Below, in pieces: positions 53,170 through 64,000 of a stretch of 64,000 nucleotides of DNA; position 1 is the stretch's first letter, and each line of letters opens with the position of its first letter. Position numbers and translations under genes: made by a program. The stretch is from Petaurus breviceps papuanus (taxonomy: Eukaryota; Chordata; Mammalia; Diprotodontia; Petauridae). Where the stretch lies: the NCBI GenBank assembly GCA_028583685.1, contig JAMXIF010000058.1, forward strand, positions 18,022,364 through 18,086,363, given 5' to 3'. The notes beneath the pieces are model-generated. The model was not told the origin of the DNA. It ran no database searches and was given only the letters and a program-made list of their open reading frames with translations.

Positions 53170-53550
53170 GAAATTAAACACCATACACAGTTATGTTGGA
53201 CTCGGAGCCAGAAAACCTGGATTCAGCTTCTATTTCTTTTTTAAAACTTATTTATTTACTTTCAGTTTACAACATTCAATTCCACAATCCCTTGAGTTCT
53301 AAATTTTCTCCTCCTCCCTCTCTTTTCCCCTCCCCTCCCCATGGCGGCATGAGTCCATTATAAGTCCTACAAATACCTTCACATTAAACATTAGTCAAAT
53401 TGTAAGGAAGAGTTATAACCAATGGAGTGAACATCAGCTCCTATTTCTACCAGCCCCTAACTGTATGACCTTAGTCAAGTCATTACTTCCCTGAAATTTG
53501 ATTTCCTATATTTTGGGGATCATAGGTTCAGAGCTGCAATATGGCTCTTC
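53170..53550 (+). mobile_element. MIR-type SINE split by L1
   Basis: 53198-53223 ('tggactcggagccagaaaac') is the head. After the L1 insert it resumes at 53449 with 'ccctaactgtatgaccttag' and 'tcaagtcattacttccctga'. Confidence 0.78.
53238..53434 (-). mobile_element. L1 LINE 3' end with TSD
   Basis: Antisense, about 197 bp: T-rich tail, 'cccttgagttctaaattttc', C-rich 3' UTR. It is cut off inside the 3' UTR. Target-site duplications cagcttctatttct (53224-53237) and cagctcctatttct (53435-53448) differ at one base. Confidence 0.82.
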
Positions 53551-53929
53551 TGTCCCTTCTGGGACTTGGAAGAGACAAGATTTCTAATTTGAAATGTAAT
53601 CCTGCTTCATATTCAGTCTGTCCTCCACTTCCTCTGCATTGGCTAAATCTTCCATTCTGACTTGAGCCACTCTATGCCAGTAAGACTATCCCTCCTACCA
53701 CTAACAGAACACAGTCCTCCCCCTCTGCCAGTGAATGGGGCAATGGTAAATAAATGCCAACTGATTGAGAAGACTGGAGGAAGGCACCAAGCATGCATGC
53801 ACCAAGCAGGAGAGCCTTGGTTATAGTTATTTGTACATGGTTCTGATCTTCCCTCTCATATCATAAGCTACTCAAAGGCAGGGATTATTCTTATAGAGGA
53901 AGGTACACTACTGTGTGTGTGTGTGTGTT
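53551..53929. other. Mostly unique, possible L2 scrap
   Basis: 53845-53900 ('ccctctcatatcataagcta') may be L2. 53913-53928 is a short (TG)n run. No gene. Confidence 0.4.
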
Positions 53930-54070
53930 TTGGAAAACTGGGGGTCAAAAAACCTAGATTCTTTTCTGGGCTCCTCCACTTATTAGTCATGTGGCTTTGG
54001 GTAGGTCACTTGACTTCTCTGGGACTCAGTTTCTTCATCTGGAAAGTAAGCATAGAATTCCCTGCCCTGC
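53930..54070 (+). mobile_element. MIR-type SINE
   Basis: 'ggaaaactgggggtcaaaaa', 'cttattagtcatgtggcttt', 'ctgggactcagtttcttcat'. Confidence 0.7.
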
Positions 54071-54147
54071 CTAGTTTTTGTTTTATTTTTTAAAATTTAA
54101 TTTCTGCTCCATTGTTCTGCCTTCAAGTTATTTTTTCAAATTTAGTA

Positions 54148-54450
54148 GTATACTGGGTAGAATTAGTATCAGGAAGACCTGAGTTCAGATTCTACACTGC
54201 CCCCCACCCAATTCCCAACTCATCTGCTTCTCCCTCCTTGACTTTTCTACTTCTTTCAAGTTTCCTTGGCTCATCTCATCTCTACAATTAGCACTTCCAC
54301 TACCATTTCAAAAAAATCCCACCTCCAACACGTACTGTGAGACCCTGTGTAAGTAACAACCTCCCAGCCTCGGTTTCCTCATTCATAAAATGAGGTAATA
54401 TATTAAGCTCTCTGTAAAACATAAAATAATATGCAACAGTTAACTATATT
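54148..54450 (+). mobile_element. MIR-type SINE interrupted by unknown DNA
   Basis: 54148-54205 ('gtatcaggaagacctgagtt') and 54318-54450 ('acgtactgtgagaccctgtg', 'cctcattcataaaatgaggt') fit head and tail. The C/T-rich 110 bp between them is not SINE and is unidentified. Confidence 0.65.
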
Positions 54451-54974
54451 CCCATAAATAACTATGTCGATATCTAATAAACGTTTGTTGTAGTTGTCTA
54501 CCTTGCTGTAGTAATGTGAAGATCAAACTCAATATTGGGAAACTTCCATATTTCAGGGATTTGTAATTTCATCCATGTGGAGCTCATAACTCCCCAGCAA
54601 CTTTAGTGAATGGCCTCGGAGAGTTGTTGGGGTAGAAAAATTCATCACCCAGCAGCCAACCCAGTGAAGAGCCTCTCTGAACCTAGCCAGGCTGATCAGC
54701 AAACACAGCCAGTCTATTTTAATGCCCATGCTTGAAACAATTCTAATTCTGTAGGATATGCCAGATCTTAAGATTCATTGGCACAATCTTAGACAACCCA
54801 GGATCGCTACAGTGCTGTAATGACATGTCAGAGTGTAAGGAGAAAATGTATGTCAAAACACAATGTAAATGATCAAGTTCTCTACAAAATGAATGATCTT
54901 CTTATCTCCTCCAGGGCTTTGTGCAATGCTCTGAACATAGTACAATCTGTAAGATTAGGGAATTTTACTGTTGA
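54451..54974. other. Unique block, no gene seen
   Basis: No gene recognised. The 73-codon frame at 54820-55041 runs into CR1/L3 sequence and is a chance frame. Confidence 0.4.
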
Positions 54975-55150
54975 AGAGGCCTTAGAGGTTATCTCGTCTA
55001 ACTTCTTGTTCAGAGAAGAAATCACCTTTACAACATCCTGACAGGTGGTTATCCAAGCCCTGCTAGCATATTTTCCAGGTGGGGAAAGCCAATAATTTAT
55101 GAGGCAGCTCATTACATTGCTGGACAGCTCTAAGGGTGTCAGGACTCTGG
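54975..55150 (-). mobile_element. CR1/L3 LINE 3' fragment
   Basis: 'ttagaggttatctcgtctaa', 'cctttacaacatcctgacag', 'tggttatccaagccctgcta', 'gctcattacattgctggaca' follow the reversed CR1/L3 3' region in order. Confidence 0.78.
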
Positions 55151-55212
55151 TTCCTGTTAGACCCTCATCTCTACCTTGGAAGAGATACTTCTCAATGGAT
55201 ATTTCTATGATT

Positions 55213-55334
55213 AGAGAAAGGAAGGAAAGGAAGGAGGAAGAGGAGAGGAGAAAATAATGGAGGAGAGGAAGGGAGAAAAGGGAGATGAAGGAGAGAAGGA
55301 AGAAGAGGAGGAGACAGGGAGGAGAGGAAGAAAT
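55213..55334. repeat. Purine-rich tract
   Basis: GGAA, GAGG and AGGAG words, almost all purine on the + strand, with short interruptions near 55254-55258. Confidence 0.8.
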
Positions 55335-55441
55335 TTATAACTTGTGTTCCTTGAGTCACATAAGATTTGGTGAAATTTACACTCCTGATTGTAGACTATT
55401 GATGCCCCTTTCTGTCATTATGGATGTCATTAAACTTATCT

Positions 55442-55584
55442 AGGAAGGAAGAGAGGAAGGAAGGAAGGAAGGAAAGGAAAGGAAAGGAAAGGAAAGGAAA
55501 GGAAAGGAAAGGAAAGGAAAGGAAAGGAAAGGAAAGGAAAGGAAAGGAAAGGAAAGGGAGGGCAAGGGAAGGGAAGGAAGGAAA
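55442..55584. repeat. GGAAA microsatellite
   Basis: A GGAA run, then about 17 near-perfect GGAAA units to 55556, then irregular GGGAA. All purine. Frames give KERKG-type repeats only. Confidence 0.95.
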
Positions 55585-55590
55585 TAAATA

Positions 55591-56424
55591 CACATACATA
55601 CATGTATGTATACATATATGTATATATTTACATACATATATGTATACATATATCATGACTACGTGTGTGTGGCTTCCCCATGTTAGTCTCTGTTTAATCA
55701 GGGGATTGTTTCCTCCTATATCTAACCACCTCTGCCCAACTTTCCTGCCCTCTAAAGATGGGAAAAATCTTAAACAGCTTTCAATACTTAGAGAAGTGCA
55801 TTGGTTCCTCCCTCAGTTCCTTTCTCCTTGTCTCCAAAGTCTCCTTCCTACAGCTAGGAAAATCCCACCCAATATCAAGCATAACTTTCAAAAGCATATC
55901 TAATCAAAATAATCTAATAAAAGAACACTAAAAGGAAGTCTATATCTGCCTAATGGGAAAAAATCAATGATGGTCCTAGAGATGAGATACTGAAAAATAC
56001 TAGAGATGAGATAATGAGGTGAAGGGGTAGGGTGAGGTTTACAAGGATTGAAAGAAGTATACAGAAGCATAGTCTATCAAATGTTTCTGCTCAGTTGTTT
56101 TTCTTTTTCACAAGGAAGGGTTCAGTTTTGAAGGAAAGAAGGCTATGATGCAATGACCAAAAGTATCAATAAAGCTTCTTTTTCCCCCTCTTCTTTATTC
56201 TTTATTATAAAAGATGACTCTCTGGGAGAGGCAAGGGGAAAATATATTGAGACATGCAGGTGCTATTAAAAGTTATCAATAAAAATGTTTTTAATAAAGA
56301 AAAACTTAATATAGATAAAGTATTATTATTATTTTAAGAAGCCACCCAAAGTCATTTAACATATGGGTTCTGCTAATTACCAGCTTCCCCAAGTATCAGA
56401 GTCATAGGTTAGATATGATTTAAG
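55591..56424. other. Low-complexity then unique, no gene seen
   Basis: 55589-55655 is a TACATA/TGTATA alternating patch, and the rest is unique. The 159-codon frame starting at 55424 is produced by the microsatellite. Confidence 0.45.
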
Positions 56425-56665
56425 CAATAAGCATTTACCATGTGCTAGGCTTTGTAGGCAATGTGATCACAGATATAGAGCTGGAAAGGATCTTAGAGAT
56501 ATCTAATCCAGTCTCCTCATTTTACAAATGAGGAAACTGAGGCATAGAGAGATTAAGTGACTTGTCCAAGCTCCCTTTCTCTAATTCAAAGAATAAGTGG
56601 TAGATGAATGGATTTGAACTCAGGTCTTATGAACCCAAATCCAATATTCTTTCATTGTTCTTGAG
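56425..56665 (-). mobile_element. L2 tip and MIR-type SINE, reversed
   Basis: 56425-56460: 'gcaataagcatttaccatgt'. 56465-56665: 'atagagctggaaaggatctt', 'acaaatgaggaaactgaggc', 'ggatttgaactcaggtctta'. Confidence 0.78.
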
Positions 56666-57068
56666 CACACACTGTAATTTTAGAAAGTCAAAATATTTAA
56701 AATACTCAGGTCTCATATGGCCACAAGCATGAATGGCATTTGGACAATGCCCATGCTAGTGTGGCCCGTTCTTATGGCAGACTTTCTATCATGTATATGA
56801 AAGAAAAGGCATAGAAAGTTAATGGAAGTAGTGTTAATTTACAAAAGTTTAGAAAGTTAATTTTAGTGGAATGTACTATGAATGAAAGGAAAATCAGTAA
56901 TAGCTGCTTCCCAGTTCCCCACCTAGTGCCATTTTACAGATTTTACACCGTTTCTAAGCCAAATGTCCTGAGAAGCCAATTTCCCCCACAAATATAATCC
57001 CATAAAACCTTATTATTACATTGTTAGTTTTGACAAATGTGATTGGGCAATTTTGCATTTTCTCTTTC

Positions 57069-57104
<36 letters not shown>

Positions 57105-57984
57105 CCTTTTTTTTTTAAAGAAGCATAGTCCTTTGGAACAAGATTATAAAGGGGAGGGTGAAACTCAAGCTAAACTGTATGCTAGCCTTCCCATGTTTAT
57201 TTGGTTTTTAGTCCCAAATGTACCATCCCATTTAGGAAAGAGTAAAACTGTTTGATAAATTGAATTTTTTTAGAGTACAAAAGTTCATTTTCAGCAGTCA
57301 CATTGCAAACCCTGCCAAATTTACTATTCCCACTGAAAATACAGTTTTAATGAAAATGTTGTGGTCAGTTCATATTCTGTCAGCAAGATTTTCAAATTAC
57401 TTTATAGATACTGAGAAATCAGCAATAGTGCCCCTGTGTTATGTGCAGAGTGCCTACCCTAGGCACACAAACCTCACAAAGTACTAAAAGGAATATACAA
57501 TCATGCCTATTTGACCCAAAAAATGAATCATAGAAAAATAAAATGAGAATTGTGTTATTCAAGCAGACAAAATCAACTTAATATCCATTTATTGAACATA
57601 TTAAGTGAAGGTATATTTATGTAGTTCATATAGTCATATGTTTTATATATATTTAGTAGAGGAAATCAAGGCCTGGGTGTAGTTGTGGAGAAGGGGAGAG
57701 GAGAGTTAGTGATTGGCGAGTTGGGATGAGTGAAGACTATAAAAATAGTAGTTGTAGAGAATATACTAAGGAATCAGCCAGGGATAAATAAGGAAATTGC
57801 ATAGCAGAGTGGTCACATGTAAATGTATGAGAAATTTGTAATGTAACATGTGAGAAAGATCAGAGACCTTTTTTCAGCTATACTCTGAGGCTTCATAGCA
57901 AAAAAACAGCCAGAGAAGGCAGTAGGGATGACCAGCCCCTACCCTCCCAGCAAAAAGGGTTGACTAAGGCATTAATGAGAGATA
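56666..57984. other. Unique block with CT run, no gene seen
   Basis: 1.3 kb. 57071-57101 is a (CT)n run followed by a T-rich stretch. Frames at 57043 and 57260 have no recognised domain. Confidence 0.45.
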
Positions 57985-58090
57985 CGATTACAATATTTGC
58001 CTTACCCATCTCATGGGGTTGGTATGAAGAAAAATGTTTTGTAAACATTAAAGCAGTATAGAAAAGTAAATAGTAGTTATTGTTGTTATT
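57985..58090 (+). mobile_element. MIR-type SINE, 3' part
   Basis: 'acccatctcatggggttggt', 'aaaatgttttgtaaacatta', 'gtagttattgttgttatt'. Confidence 0.68.
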
Positions 58091-58212
58091 CTTTGTGGCT
58101 AACCATGAAGTGTGGTCTGTGCAGAGTCAAGTATAGCCAAGAAGGGGGTGTATGAATTGGAAGAAAATTACACTGAAAGCAGAGAACCAGTTAGGTGGGT
58201 GTGGTATGGTAT

Positions 58213-58253
<41 letters not shown>

Positions 58254-58997
58254 CAGAGACAGAGAGGAAGAGAGGGTAGGAGGAAAAGAGAGAGGGAAGT
58301 TAGGGAAAGTAGAAAAGGTGGAAAGTAACACATTTGTGATGGAGAGAAATCTCCAGAGTTTAGGGTCCTGGAGAGGGAAGACTATGGTGATCCAGTCTGA
58401 AATGTGGCCACATGCTGGTTTATGGCTAATGCAGAGTAGAGATGGATCTTCAGAGTTAAGGAAATAGAGAAAACATGATGCAAGAGTTAGTGTAGGCCCC
58501 CAGTGTGGGCAGTAAAGTTGCTGAGGATAATGGGGAGAAAGAACATTGAAGTCACCAAAGGATATGGATATGGGTCTGGAAGAACAGTAAAAAATGGTGA
58601 TTTGGAGAGGGTAGCATAGATGAATGAGGGAGGGTTGGACTATAAACTATGAGAATCTGAGGCGAGGGGCATTTGGAACATCTCCAGCTGACACTAGGGA
58701 CTGTGGAACAAGCCAACAATCTCTCTTTATTTTTTTAGTTGAGGGATTGGGAGATGGCACCTCCCTGAGAGAAGGCAATGGGGGTTATAGTGTCTAAAGA
58801 AAAGCAGTATTCCCATGAAGTCAAGGAAGTGGCTGCAACTGAGGGAAGAGGAAGAAAGGAAGGGCCAGCAGTAAGAAGAGAGTAACTGGTTTAGGATGAA
58901 AGTGTTTGCCAACAAAAGGACAAAGAACATTATATGTGATACAATGTCAGAAGGTAGTACACAAATGGCAGTGAACATGATAAGTAAATGAAAAAAA
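58091..58997. other. Unique block with TG microsatellite
   Basis: 58214-58252 is (TG)19. The remainder to 58960 is purine-rich on the + strand and may be a worn reversed LINE, but I could not place it. No gene. Confidence 0.5.
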
Positions 58998-59115
58998 AAA
59001 CATAATATATAAGTGTTCATTATATGCAAAGTGCTGTACCAAGCACTGAAGATAAAAATAATGAAGATAGTCCCTTTTCTCGATGAGCTCATATTCTAAT
59101 GGGAGGAAACAACAC
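58998..59115 (-). mobile_element. L2 LINE end, reversed
   Basis: 'aagtgctgtaccaagcactg' and 'cgatgagctcatattctaat'. Confidence 0.75.
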
Positions 59116-59162
59116 AGGAGGCAGGGGCTGCAGCCCCTGTAGAGTTTGTTTAGGTCAGAAGG

Positions 59163-59292
59163 TCAGAGGATCATAGATTTAGATAAGGAACGGACATTAG
59201 AGGTGATCAATTTACAGATGAGAAAAGTGGGGCTGAGAGAGCTTAAGTGACTTGCCCAGGGTAATGGAGCTAGTCAGTGTCTAAGGCAGGAT
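59163..59292 (-). mobile_element. MIR-type SINE
   Basis: 'ggatcatagatttagataag', 'acagatgagaaaagtggggc', 'agtgacttgcccagggtaat'. Confidence 0.75.
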
Positions 59293-59547
59293 GTCACATC
59301 TCTGTGAGGATTGCTGCCCTGGACAGTGACTGTGGGGACTGATCTACAAACAGATTCAATGGCCAGAGTCAGGGGAAGGGACACTGCTATTTCCAAGGCT
59401 CTTAGGTTTACCTGGCCATTAGTGACAGTTGGTTGGTGTTGGCTGTGGCTAAATGGATGGCCCCCTTTCCACAAGAATTCCCTATGTTGTTGACTGTGAT
59501 GATAGCTACTAGTGATGATGAGATTGGGTGAATATCCACAAGATCCA
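59293..59547. other. Unique spacer
   Basis: Frames on both strands (59274-59493) with no recognised domain. Confidence 0.35.
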
Positions 59548-60570
59548 TTCCATTCAATTCAACAAACACTTATTAAGCACCTGCCATATGTAGAGAATTG
59601 TGTTTGGCTGTGGGGGAAATAACAAAGACCATTAAGACATGACACATACAAGCTAGTTGGGGATGAGGCATACACATATAATTGTACTATGAAACAAAAC
59701 AAGATGAAGGCATAGGGATATGATGATTGTGCCTGTCTCTAGGAAGGTAGAGTTATTCCTGAACAGAGAGGTTGGAGAAGGCTTCATAGAGGAGGAAGAA
59801 TTTTATCTCTGTTTTTAAAATGGTCAAGGAATTCATAGAACTTGTATAAACAAATGTCCAGAGGCAGAAAAGCCAAAAACCTATGTGGGAAATAGTGAGC
59901 AGTCCAGTTCATGATGGGACATAGAGTGAGATGCTGCTACAAAGGTAAGGTAGCATTGTTGTATGTTGTTGTTCAGTCATTTCAGACTCTTCATGAACCC
60001 ATTTGGGGTTTTGTTGGCAAAGATCCTGGAGTAGTTTTGCCATTTCCTTCTCCAGCTCATTTTATAAATGAGGAAACTGAGGCAAACGGGGTTAAGCAAC
60101 TTGTCCAGGGTCTCACAGCTAGTAAGTGTCTGAGGCCAGTTCTGAACCCAGGGGAGATGAGTCCTCCTGACTCCAGGTTTGGCACTCTATCCACTGTGCT
60201 ACCTAGCTCCCCAAGGATAACATCAGGTTGTGGAAAACCTTAATTACTGAGCTAAGGAATTTGGACTTTGTTTCATAGGCAATGGGGAATCACTGAAAGG
60301 TGCCATGATGAGATGACTAAATATCATTTTGAATATCTAAATATCATTTGAAGTATGAGTTGGAGTGGGGAGACACTATAGGCATAGAGGTGTGAAAGGT
60401 CTAAGAGCAATGGGTAATGAAGGCTTTTCTGGAGCTTTGGTAAGGAGAATATAAGGATAAGTAAGGTAATGCAGGTAAGGAACCTCAGGGGTAAGCAATT
60501 TGCCCTCTAAGTGGTACGGGTAGGTAACGAGGATGATGGAGAAATTATTGGGGTAGGAAAAAATTGAAGT
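59548..60570 (-). mobile_element. Reversed L2 LINE split by MAR1
   Basis: 59548-59960: 'caacaaacacttattaagca', 'gagaaggcttcatagaggag'. After the MAR1, 60216-60570 continues inward: 'gagctaaggaatttggactt', 'caatggggaatcactgaaag'. Order is consistent with one L2 copy. Confidence 0.75.
59963..60212 (-). mobile_element. MAR1-type CORE-SINE inside L2
   Basis: 'tgttgttgttcagtcatttc', 'cccatttggggttttgttgg', 'aatgaggaaactgaggcaaa', reversed head 'gtgctacctagctcccc'. Complete. No convincing TSD found. Confidence 0.88.
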
Positions 60571-61197
60571 ACATGTTACAAGCACAAGACAGGAAAAAAT
60601 GAGGTGATAGGCTGAAATTACCGGTGCTCAGATAGAATCCAAAAGGTAAAGATCAAATCCACTGGGATGAGGACAAGGGAAAAGAGTTTATGAATAAACA
60701 CTGAGATAAACACATAGTTGTAGCTTTCCAAAAGTAACGTTTGCATGGTAAACCTTCGACCATGGCTGTGGGCAAGAGGGACCAAATGCAATGATATGAT
60801 GTTCAATATCTTAAGTGGCCCTGTGACTCAGAGGCTCCAATGACCCCTTTATGACCACTGACTTGTGTGGTCCAAGTGGCCCAAGGAGAATCTTTGTGGC
60901 TAGATTTCTGTGGCTTGACAAGCCAACTAAAATATGGAGTTCCTATTCATTGTTGTTGTTTTAAAGCCATCATCACAGCTGAATTAAATTCAATTAAATA
61001 ACAGCATAGTCAATCCCACTCATTCATTGAAATAGGCCAAGTGTTCATTTGAGTTATTTCACTGGGCAGTGATTTGAGAAGCCCAAGAGGACTGCCTCTA
61101 GGTGTCTGAAGGACAACCATATGGAAGAGAGCCTAGACCTATTCCACTTGCCCCTTCCCCCAAAAGATGACTAAGAACTGTTGGTGGAAGTTATTAG
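60571..61197. other. Unique block, no gene seen
   Basis: The start may still be worn L2. Otherwise nothing recognised. Confidence 0.4.
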
Positions 61198-61413
61198 AGA
61201 AGGCAGATTTCAGCACGATGTATCTTTCAAACAAACAGATCTCCCTGGAAATAGAGTGAGCTAACCAGGAGGTAGTGGGTTTTCCATCACTGGGAATCTT
61301 TAAGCAAAGGGGGGATGATTGCTTTTCAGGGGTGTTGTAGAGAGTATTCTTAGTCATGGCATAGATTGAACTAGAGGACCACTAGAACTCTGACATCCCA
61401 TGGTTCTGAGAGT
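61198..61413 (+). mobile_element. CR1/L3 LINE 3' end
   Basis: 'agtgggttttccatcactgg', 'gaatctttaagcaaaggggg', 'gatgattgcttttcaggggt', 'gttgtagagagtattcttag', 'gattgaactagaggaccact' follow the CR1/L3 3' UTR order. Confidence 0.82.
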
Positions 61414-63942
61414 TAGCCAGCATCTATAATCTGCCAGGAGTCCAGGCAAATGAACTAGTAGACATAGACTGTGCCCCCGTTTCTTTCTCTTGCATGTGGA
61501 CTGAATATGTTAGGATTTATTCACTTGGAACCACTGCTGATTCTCCAGCTCCATCAGATATCACCAATTGACTGATTCCTATTTCAGAACTTAAACCAAC
61601 TCTTCTGATTTGTGGTGCCAGAACGTGGGAACCCTAATAAAGCCAAGAAACTAAGGCACTAGAAATATAAAGATGAAACAAATGACAAGTTCTTGGTCAG
61701 TTGGTTTTATCAATTCTTGTTGTTTACTTGGTCTGTAAGTTTTGAAGTATGACTGCCCTTTGAAATTGCAATTAACTGATGAATCACTGTTCACAGTTAT
61801 GCACCGCCCTCAAACCTCCAAAGGCTGTACTGTGTTATTTATCACAATAACCCACAGGTGAAAATTCTCTGGGTTTTAAGGCATATAACAATGAAGATCA
61901 GATAAAATAAAGTTGTAGACTGATATGGTCCTAAGTTTCGAGATTCTCCATCCCTTCCATAAGCATATCAGAAACAAGATTGGCTATAGCAATTTTTCAC
62001 TACGTGAAGGAATAGAAGTTAGGATAGAGAAAAGAATGGGTAGAAAAAGGAGAATACCAGAATTTTAAAATCCACCACACAGATTTATTGCACAGGCATG
62101 GGGAAAATGTGTTGGCAATAAGAATGTGTCTCATTTGAAGAAAATATGACATGCAAAAACCTAAATGTAATAAACATAAGCCAATATGTGCTTATTAGCA
62201 TCACAAAAGTATTCCTCACTTTTCAAAGGGAATCGTTTTTAAGTAGCAAATCTCTCCAGGAACATAAAATTCTATTTCAACATTCAGATATTTACAAAAA
62301 CTTTTCAGGAACATACCTCTTGAGTAGATTAAGGCATACTTTGCATGCATATTATATTTCTCTGATGTGTTCTGTGATATTCAGAATTTGCATTGTTCAA
62401 GAAAACATTTCTAAGCTGACTTTACATCATTTCATTGGTTCAAAGATTCTTCCCTAACCAATCACCATACCATTCTCTCCTGTTTCCTCTACCCCCATCC
62501 CCCAGTGTTTTTGGAAAGAAGCCAACACTGGCTGGGGGTAAGAGAGGAAATGAGGGATTACTAGTGGGGGCACGGAAGCTGCTGCTCCCAAAACAGAGAA
62601 GGCTGGGGGGAGAGAAAGAAATAATATTTAAAAGCCTCCCCAGGCAGGGCCCCCTGAATATGGGAACCATGCCAGAGAACTTTAGGGTAGCTATGGAAAA
62701 GAAGGGAGCAGGGATTAAGGTGGCCCCCACACAGGAGTCTGAGACGTACTGAAAGTCACGCTCTCACCAACTCAGAACCTCATGTCCTTACACACACACA
62801 CACACACACACCCTCTCACCCACAGAGAATGCACAGAAAACAAAACATACCCAGAGACTGACACCCATACACAATTAATTCAATACTAGCCTTCCCTTCC
62901 CCAAGAGATACATCCCACACACATACATTGAACCACATTCCAGATGAACAAAAACACATACGATGCACAAACCTCATAAATATACGCATGTGTGTAGGTA
63001 TGTATATGTCCACCAACGTGTGGATCTATGCATGCACATATACATACTTCTTTGTCTTTCACTCTTCTGTGTGTCTTTCTTCAATTGCCTGTTTGTCACT
63101 CCCACCCCATCCTTATTCTATTCCCTTTTTCTCCCACATTCTTCAGTGCACATAAGCACGTGAACTCCAACGAATAGATCACAACTAAGTTACAAAATAA
63201 TTTGCTAGGTAGGCAGGTGGAAGGTATGGGTAATTGGCAAAGAGTTCAATATGGGCAGGGGGGAGAGGTTTGAGTGGGTGGGAAGCAAGGGAGAGTGGCC
63301 ACAAGGTTCCAAAAGAGCCAAGGACAAAGTCAAAAAAGATCTTTCTATATTAACTTCACGAGATAATACTAGGCTTTGTGGCACAAACGCATTCCTGGGT
63401 GCCAAGTGTTAGCGCCTCCGTCAGAGGGCAGGCAGAGGAAATAACAGAAATACAAACTCTAATGACAGTCCCTATTCAGTGACCAAAATGACTCATTTAA
63501 AGTTGGATGAGGAAGAGAGCAAAACCTAGTGGTTTGGATGATTTCAGTCATCCTCGCAAGCTATACCGAAATCTCATAGTTTGTCACTGTCAAGCAGCAA
63601 TGAATTTCTGTCTTGATCTTACTTCTCTTGTGGTTGATGTATCCATCTGGGAACTCTGCACAGACTAGAAGACTCTTTCCATAAGGAAAGCAAATAGATG
63701 GCTGTCTGTGCATAGAGTCCCATCTCCCTCCCTCTTAAGGCTGGGGAGTTAGAAAGGGGTGCAGCAACCTCCCCCACCCAAGACATTGTGGAGTAGGATA
63801 TGGGAGGAAGAGACTGATACTATCTATCCAAGGTAACTGGATATTTCTGCATTCACAAGACTTGTAGGGGCAACATGTTGGGAAATGCAAAGAAGCTCAG
63901 TAGTTACAGCAAACTTAAAACTTGTAAAAATTCTCCTTTCTT
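61414..63942. other. Repeat-poor 2.5 kb, no gene seen
   Basis: The longest stretch without recognised interspersed repeats. (CA)n at 62791-62810. Overlapping frames of 96-105 codons at 62435-62752 lie on both strands without a known domain. 63360-63660 has no low-complexity bias and a few CpGs. Candidate conserved or regulatory region. Confidence 0.5.
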
Positions 63943-63954
63943 CCTCTTTCCTCT

Positions 63955-63998
<44 letters not shown>

Positions 63999-64000
63999 TC
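63943..64000. repeat. TTTC microsatellite at window edge
   Basis: Pyrimidine-rich from about 63925 and pure TTTC units from 63955 to the last base. It continues beyond the window, so its length is unknown. Confidence 0.9.

Noticed and set aside
55424-55903. 159-codon frame, the longest in the window
   Set aside because: The first third is a KERKG repeat from the GGAAA array and the rest is TA/CA-rich or unmatched.
63417-63436. Possible third CTCF site (tcagagggcagg)
   Set aside because: Core-only match with poor flanks.
1-64000. CRISPR arrays, operons, tRNA, rRNA or snRNA genes
   Set aside because: None seen. tRNA-like text occurs only as SINE heads with the wrong arms for a tRNA gene, and the composition is vertebrate.
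1-64000. Endogenous retrovirus, LTR or Polinton-type element
   Set aside because: No paired long terminal repeats and no gag, protease, integrase, envelope or capsid-like frames were recognised. All RT-like text is L1 or L2.

Overview
The window looks like marsupial nuclear DNA, and no host protein-coding or functional RNA gene can be supported in it. The marsupial call rests on three kinds of interspersed repeat that recur throughout: MAR1-type CORE-SINEs of about 250 bp, whose 3' part resembles the RTE/Bov-B LINE end; a short tRNA-headed SINE ending near an accccaattg motif; and L1 copies whose ORF1 start matches the marsupial L1 type I know. I cannot name the species. All family names come from remembered consensus sequences and have not been checked by a search. 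The DNA is AT-rich and poor in CpG, as expected of an intergenic region or a very large intron.

Layout. 0-10 kb: MAR1, MIR-type and short SINEs, L2 tails, and unique blocks at 0.7-2.4, 4.8-6.2 and 8.2-9.5 kb. 10-13.3 kb: a near-consensus CTCF motif on the minus strand, a 200-bp CTTC microsatellite, and a minus-strand L1 that keeps the 5' UTR, the first 48 residues of ORF1, a G-rich segment, the ORF2 C-terminus and the 3' UTR, with the middle missing. 13-24 kb: a CT tract, a 657-bp Tigger1-like DNA transposon inserted in a SINE, a variant short SINE, two copies of an unidentified 85-bp sequence, and L2 pieces broken by SINEs. 24-43 kb: old SINEs and L2 pieces separated by long unique blocks, with a 53-bp minisatellite and a perfect 26-bp palindrome near 37.4 kb. 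43-46 kb: an L2 carrying a reversed L2 tail and then a 2.5-kb 5'-truncated L1. 46-64 kb: a tandem SINE dimer between one pair of target-site duplications, a fragment of L2 reverse transcriptase, an L1 tail inserted in a SINE, two CR1/L3 fragments, purine tracts, and a repeat-poor 2.5 kb before a terminal TTTC microsatellite.

How the parts relate. Nothing here forms an operon, pathway or gene system. The content is a layered insertion record. L2, CR1/L3 and MIR-type elements are oldest, MAR1 and L1 sit inside them, and the short SINEs with clean target-site duplications are youngest. No retrovirus, LTR element or Polinton-like element was recognised. The observations most worth checking are the CTCF motif, the composite L1, the Tigger1 nest, the SINE dimer, two possible unnamed repeat families, G-quadruplex motifs at L1 3' ends, and the repeat-free blocks as candidate conserved elements.
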